NCBI GenBank assembly: GCA_963693315.1
Contig: CAVNZG010001019.1
Location: 40,076 to 104,075, forward strand
Reading direction: 5' to 3'
Length of the DNA: 64,000 nt
Source: Diogma glabrata
Lineage: Eukaryota > Arthropoda > Insecta > Diptera > Cylindrotomidae
The notes below the pieces were generated by a model, which saw nothing but the letters and a program-made list of their open reading frames with translations, was not told where the DNA came from and did no database searches. Made by a program: the position numbers and the translations under genes. Shown one piece after another: positions 50,375-61,577 of the stretch (its first letter is position 1; the number at the start of each line of letters is the position of its first letter).

Positions 50375-51358
50375 TCATGAGATAAAATTAAATTGCCTTA
50401 TTACTATCTGTTCCATGTAGCTTTTATTAATTAATTTAGTGTTAAAGCTTACAAGTTCCTCCACTGTTGTTATTGAAATTTTTGGTAAAATAAAAGACGT
50501 ATTTTTTACAATTTTTGTCTCCGGTTTTCTTATCGTCAGTAGAAGATTTTCTAAACATTCTTTCGTAATGTTTTGATTTTGAATTATTTCCCTTTGGTTT
50601 TGTTGCAGTGTTATTATATTTTCATCCATTTTTCCAATTTTTTCAATAATTCCGTATAATTTGTCTTTACCGAAATCGCTGTCTATAGGAGTTGAAAATT
50701 TTTCTGATGTACTACACAGTAGTGAATATATTTCATTATTTTGCACAACATCAGTTGATATTGATTGTAATAATGGAGGCACTAGCGATAATGATGAACC
50801 ATTTGATACAGAGCTGTTTGATAAAACAATTATTTCTGGTAGAGCTCTTATGCAATCTAGATCTGTTACATTTTGAAATGGTTGTATGGTCGTTGTCGGT
50901 GCTAGTGGTGGTACTTCTGGTAAAATTACATTATATAAATTTGAATTGTCTTGTAAAGGTGCGCTAGATATTAATTGTGGCACTACTTCTAATTGTTTTT
51001 CACTAGTTTTATCATTAGCAGCGGTTTTCGATAACTTTGGTAACGAGATTTCAACTTCGTCGTTGTATTGCGAAAATGCAAATAGTTGCCTCTCTCGAGA
51101 TGTAATGTTTTCGGTGTCTGAGTTAGAGTTGATTTCAAAGTGTTTCTCTATTTGTTTGGCTTGGCTAAAAGAATTTAAATTTCTTTTTAAAATTTTGCAT
51201 TGGAATTTTTGTCAAGATTCTTCGATATTTAATTTTTTGGATAGGGCTCTTTTATAATCAGTTGGCCAGAAAACACAATTTTCGTTAATCCACTTCTCTA
51301 ATACTACGGCTACATCCTTCTCACCATCATGCGTATTCGTTTCTACGACTGGGTACAT
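50375..51358 (-). pseudogene. DUF4806-like accessory protein of the Tnp2-type transposon
   Basis: A 327-codon frame from Met at 51358 to 50375, in the same orientation and 98 bases after the transposase. The N-terminal part (VAVVLEKWINENCVFWPTDY) looks like the short conserved head found on such proteins. The middle is Ser/Pro-rich. A coiled-coil segment (DKLYGIIEKIGKMDENIITL) precedes a C-terminal KISITTVEELVSFNTKLINK block, which resembles DUF4806. A TGA at 51212-51214 stands where a Trp codon would fit (EES-stop-QKFQCKIL); otherwise the frame is open. DUF4806 proteins have no known function; a role as transposition partner or DNA binder is inference. Confidence 0.65.
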
Positions 51359-51455
51359 TTTCTAAAAGATGTAAAACAAAACATTGATGAATAATTTTTG
51401 TATAAAAACGTTTCGTGATTTGAAATAAATTAACGATTTTTAAATCACCTATTTC

Positions 51456-53546
51456 TTATGAATGAAGTATTGGGAAAAATATAAATCTTTCCGGTTCCGT
51501 GTGGTTCATTGCAAACATCTTTTTTTTAATATCTTTGTAATCATATTGTTTTTCTGGTTGGTCTGTAAACGTAGCTTCAAAAATATCAAGTTTACTTGAA
51601 GCCGAAGGAAAATTATAGAAGTCGGTGGGATCCATTGCTTGTTTACCCCAAATGTATATTTCGTTTTTAATTACTTCCACGTACGAAAATTTCACAATAG
51701 TTTTGGATGTCGTCAAAATTCAACAATTGCGATCGTCATTTCTAATTTCAAAATTATGAAATTCAATTCTTTTGTAGAGTACCCTACCATGCTTAAAATA
51801 TTTTTTTTTTAATACTGGATATGATTTGTTAGGGTTAAATCTTTTGAAACTTATTATTTTTGAATTATTAATTTCAAAAATCCTGTTGCATATTTGAGCC
51901 AGTGGTTGGTTTGGGTTTGTTAAGAGACGTTTGATAACAGACATAAAACTTTCAAACGGAAAAGCGGAAAATTTATCTAAACTACCAAATTGTTCCGCAT
52001 CTTGGGTCAAATGTGTTAGACAGTGCATGTTGTATGTTAAATGATGTCGTCCATAAATAGAACAGGTTCCATTTACGAACTGTTTCAAAATTTTGTCGGC
52101 CAACTCTAGTTTTGTTATAGAATACTCAGTATGGCATAATAACAAAATCCCAACATGTAATAACATGAAATGATTATATTTTTCAATAGAAGTAAGATCT
52201 TTTAATACAAATGGGCCCGAATACAGCAAAAAAACTCATAATTCAGACCCTTTGAAAAATGCAAAATCATTTAATGGTCTAATAGTCCGTTGAAAATCAC
52301 TAGGTTGTGTCAGAGATATAGTTTTTAGATTCATTGAAATTTGTGAAATCTCAAGGCTTGATAAGAGAGATTTTGAATCCCCACTCAACCACATTTGGAT
52401 TAACTTTTTCACTACGCCTAAACACACTAAATGCAAATAATCTAAAGGAAATTGCTTAACCATATCCGTTGGAAGTTCCTCCAGAATTAAATTAAACTTG
52501 TGATGTTCCTCTTGGGTTCTTTGTCTAAACGAATTATCAGTTCTTAAAATCGAATTATTTTCAATTGGGAAAACCATTCTATTTTTAATAAATTCGCCTT
52601 CTTCTGTGCACTTAAGACAACCCAAATAGCCAGTATGTGATTTTGTTCCTAATAAACCAGATCTCGCAGGTGCATCACAAATAAAAGACCTAACCTTCAC
52701 ACAAACATTAATATTATTATGTACATATCCGTTCATTGTTAAATTCTTTAATTCATCAACTATAGTGGGCGTAAATATTTATTGAAATCATTGTTTATTA
52801 AAACCATGATAAACGCCTATCACAAAAACCGATCTCTCATCTAAATTCCATAGTCTGCCTAATATTGGCCAAAAACAACTTCTGTTACTTTTTGAAATGG
52901 GAACTCCGTCTATATTGATATCTATTTCTAAAATTGACACATTTTCGTAATTGACTAACAGGTTATTTAAATTTGACTTGAAACCTATATGAACGTATTT
53001 ACCTGGCGGACAATCTATCACTTCTCTTTGTTGTGTGGTTTTTAAAAGAGTCCTACTATGTAATGGGAGGTTAAGGCCAATTGAATTTCTCAAGAAATCC
53101 AAAAGCTCATTTAGTGCATTAGCTTTAATATTGTATTTTGGGGCCCACTGACCCAGAAAATTGGCAATGCTTGGGATTTCATTTTCGCTTGTGACATTTA
53201 TATCATCTTCTTCTATTTCTGAAGGGGTTTCTTCAAACTTATTTAATTCGTGGTCAACGTCATCTACACTAATGTCCTTTTCATTTAAATATTTGACTTG
53301 TTTTAGTTGTTCTTGATTCACAAAACTTTCGCACATTTCAATAGATTCCTGGCTTTGATCCAGTTGATCTCTCACTTCGCACAGTTCAATAGATTCCTGG
53401 TTTTGATGCAATTCCCTTTCCAATTCGTTGATGTTGGAAACACTATTTTTGAAACGTAATCTTCGTCTTAATGACTGGCTTGTAAATTGCCGTAATGCTT
53501 TGTTTTTGGGCATATTATGGCTAAAACGTTTATTATTATTGATCAA
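51456..53546 (-). pseudogene. Tnp2/En-Spm-like transposase
   Basis: All pieces share one frame. Start probably at the Met of MPKNKALRQFTSQSLRRRLR (53513) because the segment ahead is short and unlikely. An acidic region with repeated QESIE motifs follows. The catalytic half has LEIDINIDGVPISKSNRSCFWPILG, FICDAPARSGLLGTK, GYLGCLKC (zinc-like pair) and FPLDYLHLVCLGVVKKLI, then LLYSGPFVLK and FSAFPFESFMSVIKRLL, the order seen in animal Tnp2-type transposases. Breaks: a +1/-1 pair of frameshifts between 52790 and 52755, TGA near 52233 (CGA-like position before VFLLYSGP) and TGA near 51719. The likely RNase H-fold acidic residues are present. Confidence 0.82.
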
Positions 53547-54283
53547 CTAGTTCATCAAATAATAATATTCAATAATGTTATTGAAATAAAAAATAAAATA
53601 AAAATCTTAATAAAAATAAAACTAACCTTAAAAACGTAAATCACATGACAAAAATTCTAGGTTCTTCAATTTATTTTATACTCTTAGAAAATTATTATTT
53701 AGTTACATACCTTTTATAATTTTAACAGCACAAATTAATATTGCAATTTACTGTTGACATAAGTCAAATGTTTTAATTTTTATTAATTTTTAATTCACCA
53801 AATTTTTTTTCCTACAACTTTTTCACTTCTTTATTTTGAGAAATCACTTTTACAAATGGTACAACGTGCAACATTCTCTATTTTTCGTTTCCTTTATTTT
53901 TCAATTTCGGTTAAAAACGAAGTTTGTAAAATGGCCGGTTGTCGGTTATTTATCATTACCAAATTTTAATTTTGTTTCAGAAATTCTTGTTTGTGTCGTT
54001 TAAAGATCGTAGTGACGTTTTTTGTTTATAGTCGGATGGCGGTTATTTGCTACTACCAAAATTTAAATTTTTGTCGAATGTAAATTGAAAGCTTAACGAA
54101 CTTAAACCGATTTTTATATCGAGTCGTTTTAAATTCGAGAATAATTTTTTTGATTTCGTATATTTTTCTTAAGTCGGTAAGTCTTCGTGCGATTTAACTT
54201 AATAACTCTAATTTTTTGTTGTAATTTTCAACCGACTATTTACAGACGCATAACCACTCGGTTACAAATTGTTTTTCGGGTAA

Positions 54284-55671
54284 ATCACTTAGAAACCATT
54301 TGAACCAGGTTATCCATATAATTTTAATTTATAAATTGTGATAACTTATAAATGTGTTATTGGTTCAAAAAGAATCTATTCTACTTTTTAAAATTTTTGA
54401 GTTATTACGTGAAATAAAATTTTAACAATATTAATCGAATTAACATGTTGAGCATTGAATCCCATCACCACAATTACTCAATAGCTTTGAATATTCCTAT
54501 AGATACCATATTGACCGTTTTTTACGATATATTATTTAGTATGCAAGCATGATTATTTAATGACCAGGTCTGAAAACACATATGCTGAATAATGTATAGG
54601 AAAAGTGGTTTACGTCGATAATGTGGCACCCTTTGTCGATAGGGTGGCACCCTTGAGTTACGATGTCTCTATTCCAAAATTATTTCTAAAATATCCGCTT
54701 AACCTTACTACCTAATATATGTTTTACATTTCAAACAAATTAATTGCAAACACCTAAGGAAACTAACAAACAATCAAATTACCGTGTTTGTAAATGATCT
54801 CAAAATAATTTTTTTTCCTTTATCTTGAAACTCAAAGAATAAATTGAAATAGATCGTTTTTCAATGGACACAAAAATAATTACTGTAGAATAAAATGGCA
54901 GTTATGCAATTACTGCAGTTTTGCAAATTTTTGTAGGTTGATACATACTCATTCTGTTTGTTTTCAGTTTTATATATTTATATATTTGAATTAAATGAAA
55001 GTTTATCATTTAAAATTACATTTTGTTGGGTTTTAAATCCCTTGGAAATTTCAAACTCATCAAGTGATTCTTTTAAAGATCCTTGGCTACATAAATGTAA
55101 AGCCTTCAATTTTTTTTTAAAAGTGGTGTAGCAATTGTTATTAACTATGTAAATGGTTTGCAAAAATAAACTTTAAATTTTGTTTATTTTTCTTCTTAGG
55201 CAGGCATTCCTTAAATCAGTCTTTAAAACATTTTCCGGTTTTCCCGATGTAAAATTTTTCACAAAAATCACATTCAATTTTGTAAATTATTGAGCATGAT
55301 TCTAATTGGATATTTAATTTTGGTTTCAATTCTTTATATAAAATATCTTTTAGGATTTCATACTTATATTTTTTTAAATAGTTCCTTATAATATTAGGCT
55401 ATGATTTGTATATTCCATTTTATCAAATATTATTTAATATAAGTTGTTACAAGGAAATTTAAATAAATTAATTTTCTTGGCGGTGTATTTAGTCGTTAAC
55501 ACAGTGTACTTATTATGAACTATGTACCTATTATGTATCCTACAAATATATTTAGAATTAATGCTTTGCTGATACCTATACTATAATTAAAAATATTTTT
55601 TTAGATTTCGTTTAGCAAATATCCCAAAAAATAAATATGCCACGAGGAGTTCATACTTTTTAAAGAAAAAG
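54284..55671. other. hAT 5' region, noncoding
   Basis: No supported gene. GTGGCACCC occurs twice near 54625-54655, recalling the terminal GTGACACCC motifs. Confidence 0.5.
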
Positions 55672-58480
55672 TTGGTTCCAGCAGAGAAAGACCAAATCTA
55701 TAAATATGTTACAAAACCCGATGATATCCAAGGTTCATCAAAAGAAACTGATTATCACGTTGATGCAACGAATGTTTCAGAGAATATTGGCTCATCTTCG
55801 GAAAGTAACAGCAACAATACAGAATTAATAATGATAACCTATGATGACGAATTAGAAAGGAATAATGAAAATGACAGTGATAATGCCGCTAATGCTTCTA
55901 CTATCGAAGACAGTATTTGCATGGGTGAATCACTTCAGGACTTAAGAGATGTATCACATTGGAATATACTCGTCTCTGGTAATGTTCGCATTGAAATCAT
56001 AAAAAAAGAAAGTGAACATTTTCAAAATAGAGAAGGGTCGTTTGTTACTGTATCTAGACACGGATTAGACATAAAAGGTGATGTTCGCCATCTTTCTAAA
56101 GAATGGTTTCATAAAATGATGAATAATGGTGAAAAAATTTTACGGCCATGGATTGTTTATTCTCCTGTAAATAATAACTTGCGAACTGTATTGCTTCTGT
56201 TGTCGTGTATTTGCTGTCACCAATAATAATAATACAAAATCAACATTTACTACTGGATATCAGAAGCGGTAGAAACTAAATCCCAAAGTGGCCGAGCATG
56301 AAACTTCAAATGAACATCTGGAGAATTTTGAAAAGTGGAAAACTTTGGAAATGAAGTTAAAAATTCATAAAACGATACGAGACGCAGCCTTGCAATTAAT
56401 ATATAATAAAAAACAGAAGTGGAAACATCTTTTATCAAGATTATTGGATATAACTTTGTTTTTATCTAAACAAAACCCAGCATTTCATGGACATGATAAA
56501 GGACAAAGTTCTTCAAATAAAGGCAATTTCTTAGAACTAACCAAACTATTGTCAAAGTATGATGTAGTGTTAAAAGAACACATTTTGAATTTGGAGCATG
56601 GTAAATCACCAAAAGTATCATATTTGTCACCAGATATACAAAATGAGTTCATAAATGTTTTAGCGAACTACGTAAAGTTTAATCTTGTCAACGAAATTAA
56701 ATCGGTTAAATATTTTGGAATTATGTTTGATAGCACACCTGACATTTCACATATTGATCAAATGTCAGAAGTGATTCGTTATGTGAAAATTGATGGTAGT
56801 AAAGTGGAAATCAAGGAAGTATTCCTTGGATTTTTTCCTTTACGTGGAAAAAAGCCGCTGATTTAAGCGATGAAATTCTTACACTGAAAAAAAAATTGAA
56901 GTAATGATAACCTCATCTCGAAGATGGCAGTTTATTATTCATGCAAAGAAAAGATATTTACAAACAATTTCACCGTGATTGGGACAACTACTCAGTACTC
57001 AGTAACATTTTCCTGATAACAGAATGAGGTGTAATTAAAGTATAAAGTGCTATCCAATATAACAGTAGTTGAATAAAGTTAATAACTATTTCCATGAAAA
57101 CATATTTCTTTGGCCTTATATCATGAATTTTTCATTTTAAAATTTAAGTATTTGAGATTAATTGAACTATATTTTATTTTCACATAAATATTTCATGTGA
57201 TTGTCTCAACTGCATCGGCTTATCATTGTACGGTTGTTGAATCAATCTCGTATTTCGATTCGCCATATCTGCCCGCACGGTGAGGTTGAGACAACTGCAT
57301 TTCGATTGGAAATAGGACATGTTTTTTTCAGTGTAAAATCTTGAAAATGATGGTATAGATGTTATGAATTGTCGCTCCCAAAGGTTATGATAATGCAGCT
57401 GTTATGAGTAGTATACATGGAGAAGTGCAAGCTATTATTAAAGCAAAAAATAACAAAGCAATTTTCGTGGGCTGCAAAGATCATTCAATTAATTTATACG
57501 GCCAACACTCGTCAGTGGAAGCCATTTTTACATGTTTTTCTGCTTCGACTAGCCGCTGGGAAGTACTTCCTAAACACAACAAAGCAACTGTTAAAATACT
57601 CTTAACAGCGCATTGGAGTGCTCATTATGCTGCAGTAAAAATATTGGCCAAAAACTTTGATGGGATTGTGGCTGAAATTGAGAAGTTAAGTGATCAACAA
57701 GAAAATGTAGACACTAGAGGCGCTGCACAGAACCTTATCAATGCAGCATGTGATTTTTCGTTTCTTTGCTATCTTTTGTTTTGGAATGATATTCTAAGAG
57801 AAATAATATCTGTGCTCAGATTGGATTGCAAAGCACGGGCTTGAATATTGTTCAATTAGCTACAAAAATAAAGTCAATTCATAACGAAGTCTCATTGTAG
57901 AAGAGGCAATAGATCTTGCTGCGAAAAAATCGGAGGACTATGACATTCCAATGGAAAGCCGAATTCGTCATAAAAACGCAAAAAACGAACGGGTGGTGAG
58001 TTTGCACCTGATGTTGGACTGACACTGAGAGCTCAACTTAAAAAGGACATGTTGGAATGTCTTGACCGATTCAGTGTTGAACTCCGAACTAGACTGAATT
58101 CAGTTCAAGATTTAGCTTCATTGTTCGAGGTTGTGCAGACAAACACTTAGCTTTTAGCGAACAGTGAAAAGTTAAAATTATCGGTATCAAAATTTACTGG
58201 TTTTTATGATGCGGTATTGGCAACAGAACTCCTCATAGAGATACAAAAGGTGAGGAGGCATTTAAAAGCGCCCAATGTTACAGTTTCTAACTGGGTGTAC
58301 CTAGACTTTTTGAAATTCATCGTAGAATGGGATTTTTTAGAATTTCTTCCGAATCTTACGGTCGCACTAAAGTTATTTATGACTATTTGCGTATTAGTGG
58401 CTTCGTGTGAGAGGAGTTTCAGCAAATTAAAATTAGTTAAAAATTACTTGCGGGCTTATAATAATAATGCTCATTTGTAA
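55672..58480 (+). pseudogene. hAT transposase of the ZMYM1-like (TTF zinc finger, DUF4371) type
   Basis: First piece (55672-56226): acidic N-terminus, then SKEWFHKMMNNGEKILRPW and a region leading to the TTF-type CxxC. After a frameshift, ETSNEHLENFEKWKTLEMK (His of the zinc finger), PAFHGHDKGQSSSNKGNFLE and FGIMFDSTPDISHIDQM with the first catalytic Asp (56288-56866). A MITE (56882-57333) splits the frame. Next SQGYDNAAVMSS, VGCKDHSINL and TAHWSAHYAAVK (57380-57844), then several stops. The C-terminal hAT dimerisation segment ([20 protein letters not shown]) ends at 58480. Multiple stops mean no full protein. Confidence 0.85.
56882..57333. mobile_element. MITE, TIR CACTGAAAAAAA, in the hAT transposase
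   Basis: CACTGAAAAAAA at the left and TTTTTTTCAGTG at the right, TA duplicated at both sides (56880-56881, 57334-57335), 452 bp, no coding. Its removal rejoins the transposase frame D-E-I-L to I-L-E-N-D. Confidence 0.9.
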
Positions 58481-58606
58481 TAATTAAAAAAAATTATAAA
58501 TTACGTTTATCGGCTTTTTATTATTATTGACAGTTTTTATTTTTGGGGTGACACCATAATATCCGCCCCGGGTGCCACCCATACTAGCTACGCCACTGCT
58601 TGTTTG

Positions 58607-59261
58607 TTTCGATTTCCTTTACAAAATTTTCAACAAATTTTTGCACATTCTTTATATTCAAATCTTTATTGGAGTTTGCCGAGCGCATTTAAAGAAGATG
58701 GACTTGGATAAAACTCTCCGTCGTGATAAATATATATATATTTTTTACTTTAATAATTTACCATATTTAAAGTGTCTTATTACTCAATAAAAGTTATCTA
58801 AAATGTGTTTCAAACCAAGTGCTTCAATAATATATAATATATAATATATAATAATATATAATAATAATAATATTTTAAAAATAATTTAATTTTTCTAATT
58901 AAAAGATTGAAAAAATCAGGAAAATAATTTTTTTTTCTCTTGAAATTCTCGTAATTTATGGTTTTCAATTCGATACAACATTGTTGTGTCGTTGTTTATT
59001 TTTATTACTTTTTTTTCATTTAAAATTAAAATGAAATTAAACCGTAGTGATTTTAGTCGATGAAAATTATTAACATTTTTAAAAAAGGTTATAGAATTTA
59101 TCTGATTTTTGTAGTGTTAAATTAAGAAACGATCTAATCAACAAGTCGTGGTATATAAGCCGTGTTCGATTTGACTGAAACAACTGAAGCAACTGAAAAA
59201 TTAAATGCAATTGTTGTTGTTTTTTCAGTTGTTTCAGTCAAATCGAACGCACCTATAGTTG
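58607..59261. other. Spacer between two hAT elements
   Basis: AT-rich, with a short ATAATATATAAT-type simple repeat at about 58828-58875 and a hairpin MITE at 59162-59251. No gene. Confidence 0.6.
59162..59251. mobile_element. Very short hairpin element, about 90 bp
   Basis: GTGTTCGATTTGACTGAAAC at the left and GTTTCAGTCAAATCGAACGC at the right; arms about 28 bp including CAACTGAA. Only about 35 bases separate the arms. Confidence 0.75.
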
Positions 59262-59399
59262 CAGCGCCGTAGTTTGACTTCTAGGGGCCCTGTGCACAGC
59301 GTCTTTAAGAGGCCCTATGCAGTCGCAGAAAATAAAATTTTTTTTAAAATGTTATTGAATTCATATTTATTGGTTTTTACTTAAAAAAAATATGTAGAA

Positions 59400-59677
59400 A
59401 TTACAAAGGAATTTTTCTAGCTTTTTTGCTGGCAAATTAATCAATTATGTCATTATAATTAATTGTTCTGGCTGTTGCATTTTCAATTGACAGTATTGCT
59501 AATCCAGAAAGCCTTTCTTGTGACATTGTTGACCGTAAATAATTTTCAATTAATTTCAGTTTTGAGAACGATCGTTCACAATGAGCAACGGTAATTGGTA
59601 TTGTTAAAATTATTCTATAAACGATACATACATTTGGATATAATTCTTCCAAATTCCTTTCCAATTAGTGTGAAAAG
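59400..59677 (-). pseudogene. hAT transposase, C-terminal dimerisation domain
   Basis: Minus-strand frame [53 protein letters not shown], then TAA at 59437-59439 in the same frame as a further FASKKARKIPL. This is the last domain of the transposase encoded at 61578-64000, separated from it by the tandem array. Confidence 0.88.
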
Positions 59678-61460
59678 ATAATTATCATGTTTTGGGACAC
59701 ATTGATCAAAGTGGTGGGGGGTCTACCATACAAATGCTGACTTTTCACACTTTGTTTTTTAAGTTTGTTGGGAGCATACAGACTTCGTTCCTTAATTTAT
59801 TTTAATGACACTTTGGAAAAAGATGGAGACTTAAGTAACAAAGAACTGATTAGTTTTTGGATAATATTGGAATAAGTGGTGGGGGTCCTCCCGAACACCT
59901 GTTTAATGTGTCACACTTTTTTCAATGTTTCAATGTTTGTTGTCACACAGCGTTCGTTCGCTATCGAATTTTGATGACACTTTGAAAAAAGATGCAAACA
60001 TGTATGGCAAAGAACTGATTAGTTTTTGAGCGATAGTGAACAAAGTGGTGGGGGGTCCCTGGAGCACCTGTTTTTTTGAAAGCTCTATAGCTTCTGTACC
60101 TGATAAGCGAATTGGATGAAACTTGGTACCTGAGTATGTAGTACGGTTTACAATAGTTCTGCATCCCAACTTCCGGTTTTTTACTTCCGGTAAAAATTTT
60201 TTTTTTGTACTTTTTTGAAGTTTTTTCAGTGTCTTTATGCACACTACAGCCTACAATAATGAAGTGATTATGATGAAACTTATGGAATAGGGTTCCAATT
60301 AGTGTAAGAAGATAATTATCATCTTTTAGGACACATTGATCAAAGTGGCGGGGGTCTACCATACAACTGCTGACTTTTCACACTTTGTTTTTAAAGTTTG
60401 TTGGGAGCATACAGACTTCATTCATTAATCAATTCTAATGACACTTTGGAAAAAGATGGGAACTTAAATGAGAAGGAACTGATTAGTTTTTGGACAATAT
60501 TGGGATAAGTGGTACGGGGTCTCCCGAACACCTGTTTACTGTGTCATCATTTTTTCAATGTTTTTTGGGAGCACACAGCATTCGTTCGTGAACCAATTTT
60601 GATGACACTTTGGAAAAAAATGCAAACATGTATGGCAAAGAACTGATTAGCTTTTGAGCGATAGTGAACAAAGTGATGGGGGGTGTCCCATACACCTGTT
60701 TTTTTTTAAAGCTCAATAACATCTGTACCTGATAAACGAATTGGATGAAACTTTGTACATAAGCATTTAGTATGACTTTCAAAAATTCTGCATCCCAACT
60801 TCCGGTTTTTTACTTCCGGTAAAAAAATTTTTTTTTAATTGTTGGCAGTTTTTTCAGTATCTTTATGCACACTACAGCCTACAATACTGAAGTGATTATG
60901 ATAAAACTTATGGAAAGGTTTCAATTAGTGTAAGAAGATAATTATCATCTCTTAGGACACATTGATCAAAGTGGCGGGGGATCTACCATACAACTGCTGA
61001 CTTATCACACTTTGTTTTTAAAGTTTGTTGGGAGCATACAGATTTCATTCATTAATCAATTTTAATGGCACTTTGAAAAAAGATAAAGACTTAATTGACA
61101 AAGAATTGACTAGTTTTTGGACAATATTGGGATAAGTGGTGGGGTCCTCCCAACACCTGTTTATTGTTTCAATGTTTGTTGGAAGCATACAACATTCGTT
61201 CGTTAAGTAATTTTGATTACACTTTGCAAAAAGATGCAAATATGTATGGCAAGGAACTGATTAGTTTTTTTAGCGATAGTGAACAAAGTGGTAGGGGGTC
61301 CTCCAAGCACCTATTATTTTGGAAGCTCAATAACTTCTGTACCTGATAATCGAGTTGGATGAAATTTGGTACATACACATTTAGTACGGTTTACAACAGT
61401 TCTGCATCCTTACTTCTGCTTTTTCACTTCCGATAAAAAATTTTTTACTTTTTCTCGTAC
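59675..61460. repeat. Tandem array, unit about 625-635 bp, nearly three copies
   Basis: AATTAGTGTGAAAAGATAAT starts at about 59675; AATTAGTGTAAGAAG recurs at 60298 and 60923. Each unit contains ACACATTGATCAAAGTGG, three GGTGGGGGGTC-type boxes, AACTTCCGGTTTTTTACTTC and CACACTACAGCCTAC. The third copy ends near 61460. Short open frames in it (for instance minus-strand 59930-60362) recur because the unit recurs; they are not genes. Confidence 0.92.
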
Positions 61461-61577
61461 AACAGAATTTATGTTTGTTGGGATACTACTGCCTGCTTTA
61501 ATATTTTTATTATTAGAACTACGAAGTTCATAATATTGGTTAACTTTTAATTAAAGTATTTTATGGATATTAGCTCA

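Larger units (their letters stand above)
47183..54280 (-). mobile_element. Tnp2/En-Spm-like DNA transposon, 7,098 bp, two genes
   Basis: Perfect 12-bp ends CCCGAAAAACAA and TTGTTTTTCGGG, flanked by TAA on both sides (47180-47182 and 54281-54283). Removing it restores the hAT minisatellite unit. Genes on the minus strand: transposase 53546-51456 and DUF4806-like protein 51358-50375. About 3.1 kb after the second gene (47195-50374) is noncoding. Terminal repeats are not CACTA, but gene content and 3-bp duplication fit the CMC/En-Spm group. Confidence 0.9.
46539..58598 (+). mobile_element. hAT DNA transposon, 12.06 kb including a nested 7.1-kb transposon
   Basis: Ends CAGAGGCGTAGCTAG and CTAGCTACGCCACTG are inverted repeats of hAT type (CAGNGGCG), bordered by the 8-bp duplication CTTGTTTG. 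The similarity extends inward as CCCCGGGTG.CACCC and GGGGTGACACC at both ends. A transposase is encoded near the right end (55672-58480). Without the nested element (47183-54280) and its 3-bp duplication the hAT would be about 4.96 kb. Confidence 0.95.

Noticed and set aside
59930..61239. Recurring minus-strand frames of 60-130 codons
   Set aside because: They repeat with the 630-bp tandem unit, show no domain and differ in frame between copies.
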